From the NCBI GenBank assembly GCA_905147135.1, contig LR990039.1, forward strand, positions 34,593,708 to 34,657,707: a stretch of DNA of 64,000 nucleotides. The letters run 5' to 3'. The notes below the pieces were generated by a model. It had not been told where the DNA came from, searched no databases, and saw only the letters and a list, made by a program, of their open reading frames with translations. Below, in pieces: positions 11,979 to 21,838 of this stretch. Each line of letters opens with the position of its first letter. Positions within the stretch are counted from its first letter, which is position 1. The DNA comes from Blastobasis lacticolella. Taxonomy: Eukaryota; Arthropoda; Insecta; Lepidoptera; Blastobasidae. The translations under genes were made by a program, and so were the position numbers.

Positions 11979-12060
11979 GCGTCGGTGGCCTAGTGGGGTA
12001 AGATATTCGTAAGCGAGAAATACCGGGTTCGAATCCCACTGCGGCCATGTACCAATGTGT
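11979..12060 (+). repeat. tRNA-derived SINE head
   Basis: An A-box-like TGGCCTAGTGG is followed by a B box (GGTTCGAATCC, 12026-12036) and by 'gcggccatgtaccaatg', the SINE body start shared with the copy at 60163. The body is truncated after about 25 bp. Confidence 0.75.
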
Positions 12061-12222
12061 AAACAGAAGGGATAATTAACACAACGTGAACGTGGAAAAT
12101 CAATTTAATATTTTATCACAACTTGATCAGCACGAGAATATAGATCGACTCCTTTGCGCTCCAAACCCAATCAAGCTCCACCGCGCCACCGCAACACGAT
12201 ACCTGCTATTTTTAACGAAAAA

Positions 12223-12710
12223 TCTAATATATAAAATTCTCGTGTCACAGTTTTCGTTGCCATACTCCTCCGAAACGGCTTGACCGATTTTGATGAAATT
12301 TTTTGTGCTTATCCGGTATCTATGAGAATCGGCCAACATCTATTTTCTAGGTGTAGGGTAGGTGTAGGGTAGGTGTAGGTGTATATATTTATTTTCTAAT
12401 ATATAAAATTCTCGTGTCACAGTTTTCGTTGCCATACTCCTCCGAAACGGCTTGACCGATTTTGATGAATTTTTTTGTGCTTATCCGGTATCTATGAGAA
12501 TCGGCCAACATCTATTTTTCATCCCCCTAAATGTTAGGGGTAGTCCAACCCTAAATTTTATTTTTTATTTTTTAGACAAAATTTTTAATTTCTATTTTTT
12601 TTTTATACAAAAATACATACAATCCTCAATTTTCACCCTTCTACGATCAACCCTTATTTTAGTAATTTAAATTATTTATATGGCAAAACAACGTTTGCCG
12701 GGTCATCTAG
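12223..12710 (+). mobile_element. non-autonomous Helitron with duplicated 5' end
   Basis: The element starts with TC after A (12223) and ends with CTAG before T (12710), the rolling-circle transposon pattern. A 3' hairpin lies just inside: GGCAAA (12682-12687), loop acaacg, TTTGCC (12694-12699). The 5' segment beginning 'tctaatatataaaattctcg' is present twice, at 12223 and 12395, separated by GGTGTAGGGTA repeats. No protein is encoded; the two short plus-strand open frames are incidental. Confidence 0.8.
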
Positions 12711-12814
12711 TATATATATAATCAAATAAATCAACATAATACTTCTTTATCTAATATTCCAATTAAGCTAATCATTCGCGCGTGATTTCGATGTGACAAA
12801 TTAATGATCGATTT

Positions 12815-12965
12815 TTTGGCACAGCTCAGTTCAGCAATTAATTAATTCAGCACAGCATTTAAACAGTACAGCTTTCTTCATTTCTATCAGCTTGGCACAG
12901 CTCAACGCAGTTCGGCTTGGCTCAGCTCGGCTTCAGGGCAGCTCAGGGAAACAGCTCAACTCATA
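12815..12965. repeat. degenerate CAGCTCAG-rich low-complexity tract
   Basis: Imperfect copies of 'cagctcag', 'ggctcagctc' and 'cagcacag' follow each other irregularly. They look like a decayed short-period tandem repeat. Confidence 0.45.
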
Positions 12966-12967
12966 CA

Positions 12968-13020
12968 AATGACTCTTTTCTGAGTTATGTACATTAGTTT
13001 AATTCCCCGATGCTGGTTTT
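12968..13020 (+). repeat. SINE body fragment
   Basis: 'caaatgactcttttctgagttatgtac' matches the segment after the tRNA-like head in the SINE copies at 60240 and (inverse) 10981. Confidence 0.55.
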
Positions 13021-13045
13021 GAAACCTGCATATTCCCTGAATGTG

Positions 13046-13172
13046 TAACATGATCCAATATGACCAGGTTCACCTGGTAGCAGGGTCATGGAGGTCAGGT
13101 GGCAGTCGCTCCACTGTAATGATGTGATCTGCCAAATCCTGGATCATGGTCAATTCTGACCCCGGGCGTCGT
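13046..13172 (+). repeat. interspersed repeat family A, copy 3
   Basis: It contains 'aggttcacctggtagcaggg', 'gtcatggaggtcaggtggc', 'agtcgctccactgtaatg' and 'ctgaccccgggcg'. Same orientation as copies 2 and 4. Confidence 0.7.
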
Positions 13173-13214
13173 CTTTGTTTTTGATTAACGTCAATTTGTT
13201 TTTTTTTTATATCA

Positions 13215-13510
13215 TCATATCAGCCAGAAGACGCCCACTGCTGGGCATAGGCCTCCCCCAGAGATCTCCACAAAGACCGGTCCTGTGCTTTCCGCATCCA
13301 GCTGGTACCTGCGATCCTTACCAGGTCGTCGGTCCACCTTGTAGGAGGCCTACCCACGCTGCGTCTACCGGTACGTGGTCGCCACTCGAGAACTTTACTG
13401 CCCCATCGGCCATCTGTTCTTCGAGCTATGTGCCCTGCCCACTGCCACTTCAGTCTGGCAATCCTTAGAGCTATGTCGGTGACCTTGGTTCGCTTGCGGA
13501 TCTCCTCATT
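13215..13510 (-). pseudogene. RTE-clade reverse transcriptase, C-terminal end
   Basis: On the minus strand this translates to the conserved tail of RTE-type ORF2. It has KRTKVTDIALRIARLKWQWA, then an AGHIAR segment, VLEWRPRTGRRSVGRPPTRW and TDDLVRIAGTSWMRKAQDRS, and ends LGEAYAQQWASSG followed by a stop. Only the C-terminal ~95 residues are present; the polymerase motifs are absent. A plus-strand open frame at 13175-13468 is the shadow of this coding sequence. Confidence 0.85.
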
Positions 13511-13519
13511 ATATACCTA

Positions 13520-14405
13520 CTATTAATGTTATATGTCCCGATTGCTTAATCAATACCCACGCAAACGACACTCGTCGCTGTGTGTTACATTAGTACATCA
13601 AAATGACCCAATTGTTACGAAAACAAAGTCGATGATTCAAGTTAATCTGTGATTCACTGTCAATATTGTCGTTTATGCCCGTCTAATTTGCTATTGGCAC
13701 GTTCGGGCTGATTTCATGAATACAGGAATGCTCGTGTTGTTTACGCAGTGCGAGCAACTCGCAGAATTACGCGTAACAGCGTTATCTTGATGGAATTTTG
13801 CGTAATTGGATTCTGTCTTATTTAGAATTTGAACACGGCGACGGCACTCAGTTTATATTTAGCCTTGGTTTTCAGGGATCCAGCGTCCTTCTAAATATCA
13901 ACCGATTCTTTTTTTTTTATACATCGTCATTAAAACAATGACGAACGCAGGGTAAATGTGTCTTCACAGAGGAGTAAACTGGGTGTTTTCACAGACTGAA
14001 ACAATTTATATTAAAAAAAATATTGAGTTTAATGTACAAAAATCAATGCATTGTTTCAAATAAATAAAGTTTAAGAGTCACTAGAATCTTCATTAACGTA
14101 TTTATTATGAGAGAATTTTGTTTTGCGTGCTCCATGACGTCATCCAAATTTTAAAACGTTTCCTTCTTGGATTACGTGGTCGCAGCATTTCTTTCATCGA
14201 TTGGCATCTATTTAAGTCTTTGCGTCATAAAATTGTTTTTCAAATAACTCATCTTGAAAGTGGTTTTCTTGGCATCAACATATTTTTTTATTTGGACCCA
14301 TACCAACTCAATTGGAACGAGTTTACAATAGTACGGTTGCAGTCGGAGAATTTCAATACCATCACTTTTAGCAGTTTCATCTACTAAATATTTATTATAT
14401 TCACT
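13520..14405. other. unassigned intergenic DNA
   Basis: No supported gene or element. Confidence 0.35.
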
Positions 14406-14410
14406 GTAGG

Positions 14411-14550
14411 CCTAGCACAAGTTGCTCTCGCGCGCGATAAGCGAGAAAAAGCGTGACATACGTATTGCTACCTCTTTCGTCTCAGTATTGAGAGAAAGAG
14501 ACAAACGCTCTCTCGCGGCACGAGCTTTGTCGCGGACAACTTGTGCTAGG
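14411..14550. mobile_element. 140-bp MITE with CCTAGCACAAGTTG inverted ends
   Basis: The left end CCTAGCACAAGTTG (14411-14424) is the exact inverse complement of CAACTTGTGCTAGG (14537-14550). The interior is rich in CTCTCGCG-type motifs. It is too short to encode a transposase. A related solo end lies at 11085-11125. I saw no clear target-site duplication. Confidence 0.7.
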
Positions 14551-14689
14551 GCCACTGGTCAACTTAGCTATTTAATTTGCTGCAACTCGAATGATCGAGC
14601 GGCGGGGCTAGGCCAGCGGCAAACGATGAGCCACTGTTTTCTTTCCGTGAATGGACTATAGCCTGGCTATTGACCACTATCTCATTTGG

Positions 14690-15050
14690 TGGTAAGTGAC
14701 GATGCGGCCGAACATGGAGCATGCATGCCTGTCTAGGAATAGGCTATTTACTGTAGCCTTGAAGACGTCCAGATTATAATGATCAGGGAACACACTCGCA
14801 GGCAACGCGTTTCATTCCTTAGCCGTACGCGTCATAAAGGTTGGACCAAAGCGGCTCGTGCGGGATAGCTGGAAGATCCTCGACATAAGTACCGGTCCGA
14901 GTTTCCCGATGGCGTAAAGGCGCCGGCGGAATGAGGTCGTACAACTGCTTCGCACACTTCAAAATGTAACCTGTAGAAGACCGACAGACGTGTCACCCTG
15001 CGCCGATGCTTGAGGCTCTGTAACTTAGCATCAATCAATTGCGGGTCACA
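14690..15050 (-). pseudogene. CR1/Jockey-like LINE, reverse transcriptase C-terminus
   Basis: Minus-strand reading gives LQSLKHRRRVTRLSVFYRLH, then a segment equivalent to 'RTFMTRTAKEWNALPASVFP' in another frame, and 'DHYNLDVFKATVN'. These are the end-of-ORF2 motifs of CR1/Jockey-like LINEs in insects. At least one frameshift separates the parts. The same family's tail recurs at 22745, 57125 and 63660. Confidence 0.7.
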
Positions 15051-15129
15051 AATTATCTTCTTTGTAAGATTTTAAACCGAATCCAAAGCGGCCAGTTGGT
15101 ATACAACTTCAACTAGAAGTCCTTTGTTA

Positions 15130-15247
15130 CAGATCGCGCCATACTTCTAGACGCCTCTGAAGTTGGCGCGAGCCGCGTCGCAGTAGCAAAAAATAGGACG
15201 GGAGGCGGAAGCAACTTCAGAGGCGTCTAGAAGTTTGGCGCGATCTG
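15130..15247. mobile_element. 118-bp palindromic MITE flanked by TA
   Basis: The left arm, starting CAGATCGCGCCA at 15130, is inverse-complementary to the right arm ending at 15247 over about 36 bp, with one mismatch in the outer part. The arms include CTTCTAGACGCCTCTGAAGT. TA dinucleotides flank both sides (15128-15129 and 15248-15249), as in Tc1/mariner-mobilised elements. It has no coding capacity and its transcript would form a long hairpin. Confidence 0.8.
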
Positions 15248-15361
15248 TACTTAAATAGCTTATTCGTGTAGGGCAGCCACACAGTAAAATAAAATAAATG
15301 ATAGTTTTATGTAGTACATATTATTATTATTAATATGAAACACAAACAAACGATTATCCTA

Positions 15362-15566
15362 TCTATATAAATAAAAACAATTTGCCGATTGTATATTTTA
15401 TCATAACTTCACGATGACGGCTGCACATATTTGTCTATTTCGTTTTTTGTTGGATTTGAAATAATTTGTCAGAACAAAGTTTATATGAAAAAAGAGGAGG
15501 TAGGTACGAAAGGGTAGGGGTAGGAACGAAGCCACCACGTGAACGAAGTCGCGCCTGACCAGCTAG
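15362..15566 (+). mobile_element. short non-autonomous Helitron-like element
   Basis: It starts with TC after A and ends with CTAG before T; the last bases are 'gaagtcgcgcctgaccagctag'. The 3' end matches the rolling-circle pattern of the 12223 and 61713 elements, but the hairpin is degenerate. No coding sequence. Confidence 0.5.
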
Positions 15567-15759
15567 TTTTAAATGTTACTACTACGTATTATCAATGCCA
15601 TTGTAATAAAAATGATGACGATATCATTAAGGATTGTCGTCTGCCGATAATAACAACAGCGTGTATCCCGGCTTCTACCAGGGCGCCCGGTTTCCTATCT
15701 TGATATTTCGTCCACGGTTATTAATACATGCACTATTTTTCATCGACTCCAATATTATT

Positions 15760-15960
15760 TGCTCTATCCGCTCGCTGCGTCGCGCGCCTCCTAATGCAAC
15801 TACGAGCCAGACACCCTCGATAGTCGATATTACTCCGCTCGTTTCCCGAGCCCGTCCTCGGCTCGTCCAGGCTCGCGTTCGTGAATCCGTCGGTGAGAGG
15901 TCACTCGCACATAGCTAGCTGCGCATGTAGTGAAGTACCTACCGCCGCGCGCTAGTACTA
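15760..15960 (+). promoter_or_regulatory. CpG-rich patch, possible promoter/noncoding first exon
   Basis: CpG-dense sequence ends in 'gaatccgtcg|gtgagagg', a good splice-donor match. It lies upstream of both host genes on the plus strand, so a noncoding first exon is possible. No ATG-initiated exon joins convincingly to anything downstream. The open frame across it (15634-15918) shows no known domain. Confidence 0.2.
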
Positions 15961-16202
15961 AACTGTTTTTCTATGCTTTCCTTGTTCCATGCTAAAAGTG
16001 AATGTTGTCGAATAACCTGCCGATCTTGTTGAGGAGGGGAAATCCCAGGACCAAGGGCGCAGGCGACAAATTTACTGTCCTGTTGGAGTTTGAAATCTAG
16101 TTTAGCAACAGCCTTTTTGGAGGTATCTGCTAATTGGTTGTAAATGTAACCATAGTAGTTGGACAAAGGCCTATATTTGCCGAAGTGAACACTGGATTTA
16201 TA

Positions 16203-16320
16203 TTATTTATTTATTTATTTATTGGAGTACCAACAGCCAATAAAACATAATACATATTATTTTAGAACCAAGAAGCCAATTAATTAAATTATTATGTGTC
16301 AATCTGAAACATGGATTACT
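16203..16320 (-). repeat. LINE 3' untranslated tail (inverse)
   Basis: 'tttatttatttattggagtaccaacagc' followed by 'aataaaacataatacatatt' and 'aagccaattaa' matches the tail of the LINE at 47570-47720. The (TTTA)n at its left is the 3' poly-A-like end of a minus-strand insertion. Confidence 0.7.
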
Positions 16321-16539
16321 TGCACTTATATTTATTGACGCCACATTCTATATACGCCCAGTTATCTAGGGATACGTTAGAGAACTGTAGACTTTGTGGA
16401 TAGAACACAATATAGATAAAAAAAGAACGTTGGATAAGATAACAGACAACACCACGTTGACAGTTTTCATTTGATGTTCCCTACATAAATTATACCTTAC
16501 AAGAATAGCATGTAAATGGTGTAGTCTTCCCACTTCTTA

Positions 16540-17480
16540 TCTTCTATGGCAATGGGTATCGATCTTTGATGGTTATTTGGTTCAGCTCATGGAAGTCAAC
16601 ACATAAGCGATTGTCGTCGTCTTTCGTCTTCACTAGTAGCATCGGGCTTGCATAAGGAGAATATCTTGGTCGTATGATTTCAGCTTAAAACAATTTCGTT
16701 ATCATGTTTTTAACAATATCTCTTTCTATTTGCGGTGGTCTGCGAGGTCTTGTAAATATGGGTTTTTAAATATACACCAAGCTTTTCTGTTGTAAATTTT
16801 GTAGCAAGTTCAGATACACGTGAACACCCAATGTCTTTTAGGGATGTAGAAACTAGATCCCAATATTTTAGCATTAGGTCCATGAAATCAGTAACACCAT
16901 CTTTGGACAGAACACCTGTTTCACTGAACCCCAATCGTACTGGCATTGCAATATGGTTTACTTCATCTGGTGTATTGTGTATGATACGAATGTCTTGCAT
17001 TGTATTGCTGGCTACAATTTCAACAACTGTGTACTTTAATATATCACGGCCCACCAGTAGACAAACCGGAAGGTCATAATTGTTCTAATTATGACCAATA
17101 ACATCACTGTCCAATCTAAAAGCTGTTTCTCCAATGCTTGCTGAAATACTACCATTTAATAACCTCATTAGTGCCGTAGTCGCATTTGGGTGTAGACCTA
17201 TTTTCTGAGCCGTTCTCTGCCTTATCAGCGTCCCGGAACTTCCCGTATCAATAATAGCTTGGACAGGAAAATTGTTTAAATAACACGTAGGTATGCGTAC
17301 CAATTTGTCGGCACGCAAGTTACAGGTTTTAGTTTTTTAAAACATTTGTCGCCCATAGCAATGGCAATGTTTATATTGGACCGCCTCCTTTTTATATTAT
17401 TAGAATAAGAGGCCCCGGCATCATTGACCCTGATCGGAATGATCTCACTCGCAATATTTAGTGTCGACTTATATTCAATC
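16540..17480 (-). pseudogene. Ty3/Gypsy retrotransposon fragment (protease to RT start)
   Basis: The minus-strand ORF at 17085-17318 has the aspartic-protease signature AIIDTGSSGTLI. The ORF at 16710-17054 continues the protease/linker region (MGRDILKYTVVEIVASNTMQ). Around 16560-16680 other frames read the start of a Gypsy reverse transcriptase, with a [17 protein letters not shown] equivalent and YSPYASP. The coding sequence is broken by frameshifts and stops before the YxDD box. No LTRs were found. Confidence 0.75.
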
Positions 17481-17660
17481 AATCAATCAATAAAATTAAT
17501 TTATTCAGTTTAGGTTTTACAACTCTTATTATTGTCGGCGCAGCGGCATCGTCGACTCGAACTAATCACTTGACTGGAACCATGGGGGAAAAATACTCCT
17601 GACGGAGCCTGGAACGTACCAGGTATGTTATGTGGTCATTATGTGATCCGCCCGCGACGC
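17465..17660 (-). repeat. TTGA-tailed interspersed repeat, copy 2 (inverse)
   Basis: Inverse partner of 4020-4240. Here 'tcaatcaatcaatcaat' is the tail, followed by 'cagtttaggttttacaactc', 'gtcgactcgaa', 'cttgactggaacca' and 'ggaacgtaccagg'. Confidence 0.65.
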
Positions 17661-17910
17661 AAATGCCCCGCAGACTTTAACTTACAGAATCAACGCGCCG
17701 CCGCGAACGTGCGTGCCATAATACAATATACAAATCAAAACAATTCAATGCAAAACATAATATAATGTAGGTTGTAGCACATCTCCGCTGATGCATCCAT
17801 CGCTGCATCGGCGTCACTCTCTTTGGATTGGCGGAAAGGAGAAACGGGATTGAGGTAGCGATAGAGAACTGGAGGGTATACAAGGAATAGTGGCTAACAA
17901 GTTTATACAG

Positions 17911-17970
17911 CGAGCGTCTATCGTCAATCACATTTCCGTTTGTGAGCAAATGATTGACGATAGACGCTCG
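17911..17970. other. perfect 20-bp stem hairpin, 20-nt loop
   Basis: CGAGCGTCTATCGTCAATCA (17911-17930) is exactly inverse-complementary to TGATTGACGATAGACGCTCG (17951-17970). The flanks do not extend the pairing. It is unlike the nearby repeats. It could be a small snap-back element, a structured RNA or a recent inverted duplication; nothing in the sequence decides which. Confidence 0.75.
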
Positions 17971-17994
17971 AGTAGGTCGGGGCGCTAACCCCAT

Positions 17995-18650
17995 CCCTTC
18001 TGTATAGCCTTCCTATAGATGACTACAAAGAAATGTTCCCTGAAATAATAGATACAAATACAAAATATCAGTTGCTAATTAAACGTTTCTGTTGCTACTA
18101 GGCAATTGAAAGCATTTTATATAGTTATTAAAATCCAATAACGGAACAAATAAAGCTTTCGAATTTCATTCTGTACTTATAAAATATTCAAACGCCATTA
18201 TAGAGATGAGCACTTTGCTTCAAAAGAATTTCCTTTGAAATTCTGTTTCATACAACGAGATATTTTGTACGCCATAATTAATTTGTAAGTTTCATCCACG
18301 AATTTATTATTGGTAATTGTCGCAGAAGTAAGTGCTACAACCTTCGATTCTACTCAAATAGGCAAATTACATCGTCTAATGGAGCCTATCGTCGTACCGA
18401 TGTCTCTAAATAATATATCCTTAACGACTTGAGGTCGAGTGAGTCGACGTTGGTAGTTAATTAATGCACTGCACTTACCCTCGCGGCCCTGCCTTTTATT
18501 AGCTTAACCCGGCACAGAATTATTTATATGTCCATTTAGCTCGTGCGTCATTCCGAACTTTGGTCATTCGGACTGTGGACACCAAATGCACCCAAAACTC
18601 ATAGCACAATACAATAACGTCTGCGTTACGGGTAGATATTCACAGTAGAC
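17995..18650. other. unassigned DNA downstream of the transporter gene
   Basis: This would include the 3' UTR of the minus-strand transporter. No clear minus-strand AATAAA signal close to the stop was singled out. Confidence 0.3.
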
Positions 18651-18652
18651 AC

Positions 18653-18908
18653 TCATAGCTCTATTGTATTGTTCTCCTCGTCTAAACTGTCCGGTAGTTT
18701 GCGACCCCTGGTCTCGGGCAGGTTGTAGCAGGCTGCGATCGAGGCCAGCGCCGCCAACCCGAAGGCTGCGGCGGGCAGCCACGGCGCGCGGCCGCTCAGC
18801 CCCACCACGAACGGCGCCACCGCCGAGCCCACCCGCGACACGGTCGAGGACACGCCCATGGCCATGTTGCGCGTCACCGTCGGGAACAACTCCGACGTGA
18901 ATGTGTAC
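18653..18908 (-). CDS. transporter exon 5
   Basis: Acceptor CTCTGCAG|GTACAC; the ATG split across exons 4 and 5 gives the Met of MYTFTSELFPTVTRN. It ends PETRGRKLPDSLDEE...IEL and a TGA stop. GC-rich third positions contrast with exons 1-3. Confidence 0.92.
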
Positions 18909-20967
18909 CTGCAGAGAGAACTGATGATTTTAGGACACCGAGAAAACATGGTCGTGAACATTAGGGTAGAATCGGTCCTGTCGAATTGCGCGTGCTTTCC
19001 TTCAGCACGTTAAAATATTTTTTCAGGTTGATTTCTAGTCACAGCAGAGTATAAACTAAACTATAAAATATATAAGTACCTAATTAAACTCGCGATAGCA
19101 AATGCGTTAAGGAGAACCGAATCTGCAAAATATATTTAGGAAAACCGTAGATAAAAATTCAGCTGTTTTCATACATTATTTTTAATATTATATTTTTAGC
19201 GATTTCAGAGTTGGTGCCGTAGTAAAATATGTTAGTTATCACGAGCAGATGCATACCCCTTGGTATGAAGATTAATTTAAAGTCACCCTCCTATTTGTTA
19301 TTAAAACACCGTGAAAAACATCTCACATAGTGGTGAAGGCGCCAGTAGTAATGGCGAGCCCCAAAGCTCCCGCTGCCGTGCGCACGTAGAAGCCAAGAGC
19401 GGGAAAGGCCAGCAAGGCGAAGCAGCCCGCGCTGGCGGCTTGCAGGCCCAGTATCGTAGCCCTTCGCCCGAACCGCCGGTACAGGTAGCCGCTGAGCAGA
19501 TTACTCGGCACCTCAACAGTTAATACATTTCATTTAAGTTAATGCTTATTGACATCAAGGAACACCTGCCAAAAAAAAACTCGGCTGTTCAAATAATATT
19601 TCTGCGTTGGTATAATTACCTTATTACAATAATTATGAAGTATTTCAATATGGAAAAACTCATAAATATGCTGATTTAATTTGCTTGTCACCTGGATCCG
19701 CATAACCTTGGGGCTGCTTTAAATACTTACTTTTAGTAGGCCAGCCAAGGCCATTGAAATGTAAATATTTTCACTGGTCTGCCCTACGAACTGTGACGCA
19801 CCATAAAAGTTAACTCCCAGGCAAAACCAAGACACGCACGAACACAAGTTTTTGGTCCTTAAACTTGAAATCTTGATAAAATTAATATATGTCACGTCCA
19901 CCTTCTTCTCTAAGTCACCGTTTATATCTGAGTTTAGCGCTTTCAACGTATCATCTAAAGTTGTGGAAGGACGATTATTCCTGAAAGATTAAATTGTTAA
20001 ACGTAGATTTACTATCACTGCACTACATTCAACTATATTAGGGGTTTATGAAGAATTTACCATTTAGTTGCAGTACTCATAACTGAACGAGCTTCATCCA
20101 ACCTCCCTTTAGATATAAGCCATTTCGGCGATTCTGGTATTAGGAAAAAGTACGTTAGGTACATTAGAGTAGGCGCTGCTACTGCTAAGCTGAACACTCT
20201 CCACGACCCGCTGTAAAAACCAATGATTGGCATCAGTGATTCGGCGACTGCCAATGGCAGGTGATATGTGCACGTCACAAGTTCCCTGTACGAAGGTCCG
20301 ATAATCTCTTGGATTAAAACAAAGGCCGTCATCATATTTCCTGCTGTGCCTAAGCCTAAGAAGAACCGTGTAACAGCGAATGTCCAGTAGTCGTTGCAAA
20401 AAGCTGTAGCGAAGCCCAAAGTCATCTGTAAGCAGCACGAACTGATGATCGCCAGCCGTCTGCCATATCTAGAACAGATTATTATTTGATAGTTACTCTG
20501 AGAGCCGAGAGAGAGAGGAATAGGCCGACAATCTCACCTATCCTATTACATATTATAATAACTATAAAACTGCTTTTAATATACCTGTCCGAGACGTATC
20601 CAAAAATGATGCTTCCGATGAGGATTCCGAACATGTTGAAAGACTGAGCCAAATTTGCGAGCCATGCTCTGTCGCACACCAATTGCCACTCCGATATGAT
20701 GGTGTCCCCGAACTGGCTGAAGTACTCGTACCCAGCACAATCGCTGTAGCAGCTATCAATCGTAACGTTCTCTGTAAGGTTGGTGTAGGAACAGAGAAAA
20801 TTGGTTTTTGGCGCCAATATTATTATTCCCAAGGACATGTTTAGCGCTGTCAGCTTTATCGGAACACTCAACAGAATAAATACAAATATTTGCCATATTC
20901 CAAACTGGCCGATTTCTTTTGTCAATTTGTCTTCCGCCGCCGGTTTTATTTCTTTTCCAGTTCGCAT
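18653..20967 (-). CDS. SLC22-type organic cation/anion transporter, five exons
   Basis: The joined exons give 1482 nt, 493 residues plus stop. It is an MFS membrane transporter of the SLC22 (Orct/carcinine-transporter-like) family, which moves organic ions across the plasma membrane; the substrate cannot be told. Residues 24-51 form the first membrane helix. A large extracellular loop follows, with Cys 59, 73, 77 and 98, glycosylation sites NLT (63) and NVT (67), and EWQLVCDRAWL. MFS motif A, GYVSDRYGRR, is at 123-132. PESPKWL starts at 239, YRRFGRR lies in exon 4, and ELFPT..R and PETRGRKLPDS (from 473) are near the C-terminus. Exons, 5' to 3', are 20967-20585, 20468-20061, 19980-19731, 19511-19327 and 18908-18653. 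Every junction has GT-AG sites and matching phase. Start: the ATG at 20967 precedes the usual short cytoplasmic N-terminus. It is slightly shorter than typical family members (about 520-560). Confidence 0.93.
19327..19511 (-). CDS. transporter exon 4
   Basis: Acceptor TGTTGAG|GTGCCG and donor CACTAT|GTGAGA. It encodes VPSNLLSGYLYRRFGRRAT and two helices. The acceptor is preceded by a weak polypyrimidine tract. Confidence 0.88.
19731..19980 (-). CDS. transporter exon 3
   Basis: Acceptor CTTTCAG|GAATAA and donor CTAAAA|GTAAGT. It encodes the end of the cytoplasmic loop and the helices with CVSWFCLGVNFYG. Confidence 0.9.
20061..20468 (-). CDS. transporter exon 2
   Basis: Acceptor TGTTCTAG|ATATGG completes the MFS motif DRYGRR. 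Donor AAATG|GTAAAT splits a Trp codon. It covers helices 3 to 6 and PESPKWL at the start of the cytoplasmic loop. Confidence 0.9.
20585..20967 (-). CDS. transporter exon 1
   Basis: Encodes residues 1-127 and two bases of Arg 128. Donor GGACAG|GTATAT. It includes the first helix and the cysteine-rich extracellular loop. Confidence 0.9.
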
Positions 20968-21697
20968 CGTGACTGTTAATGAAATAAACGAAGTACACGC
21001 CGAGTAAATTATAACTTTATTAGTATTCAGCTTATCGCAATTAGAATAACTCTTATAAAACGCATAATATAAATCTCGTGTTTATTCTGGTATTTAGTTT
21101 TACAGTCTTCGTGTAATGTCTTTTATGTAGTATTTTATGTATTAGCTACTCTTTGTTTTCCAGAGATAACGACGATGATTGCAATTCAGTATGGTTAATA
21201 CTGGTTAAGCCTTATTTTTGTTGAAACAAATTACGAAAAGAAACGTACTTATCTAATACCTTACGCTTAAAATATAATATGATTAACGGTAACGGGTTTA
21301 CCTAACGTCTTCCCTCTTATTTGCCATTTCACGACTTTTGAATCTCTTTTAATTCCCTTATATCAATTTACTCGTACATGTTTCAACTAATGGTAGGACT
21401 GTGCACATATCTGTGGAGTGCTGACTAGATGCGCTTCGTCTGTTCTCTACAGGTTTTACCGGTGGTATTGGGACTCTGTCAGTCCGCAGTGTTCCGCTTT
21501 AAAAGATAAGTTAAAGTCAGTGTAATTATTACACCGCAGTTACCTACGCCGTACGGCAGCTTAGTCTCGCAGTGATAACGCTCCTACGGTTATGCATATT
21601 TGTTACATGAAACCTAAGCGTGATTCGTAGTTGTTGGTAATGGTTTCCATCGGATGGCCTTTGTCCGTTGTCCGTAACTTGTCCGTTGTGATTGCAG
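20968..21697. other. transporter 5' flank / Sap47 intron
   Basis: This should include the transporter's promoter and 5' UTR on the minus strand, and intron sequence for Sap47 on the plus strand. No additional Sap47 exon is visible. The acceptor at its right end is TTGTGATTGCAG. Confidence 0.4.
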
Positions 21698-21838
21698 AGT
21701 ATACTCGGCGAGTTCAACCGCGAGCAGGACGCGTTCATCAAGGGGCAGGACGCGCGCGGGGGCGGCGCCGCCGTCGCGCCCTGGATCGGCGCGCCCAACG
21801 AGGCCGCGCTCAAGGAGGAGTGCATCTCGCTGTCCACT
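21698..21838 (+). CDS. Sap47: Sap47 exon with [10 protein letters not shown]
   Basis: Acceptor GATTGCAG|AGTATA and donor TCCACT|GTGAGT, phase 0 at both ends, 47 codons, strongly GC-rich at third positions. The next exon continues the reading as ...LST DRRNF. Confidence 0.93.

Noticed and set aside
11979..12060. possible tRNA gene
   Set aside because: A and B boxes are present but no aminoacyl stem closes around them, and the same unit with the same 3' body occurs at 10981 and 60163, so it is a SINE.
18664..18900. plus-strand frame rich in Arg, Pro and Ser
   Set aside because: It is the shadow of transporter exon 5, which is GC-rich at third positions.
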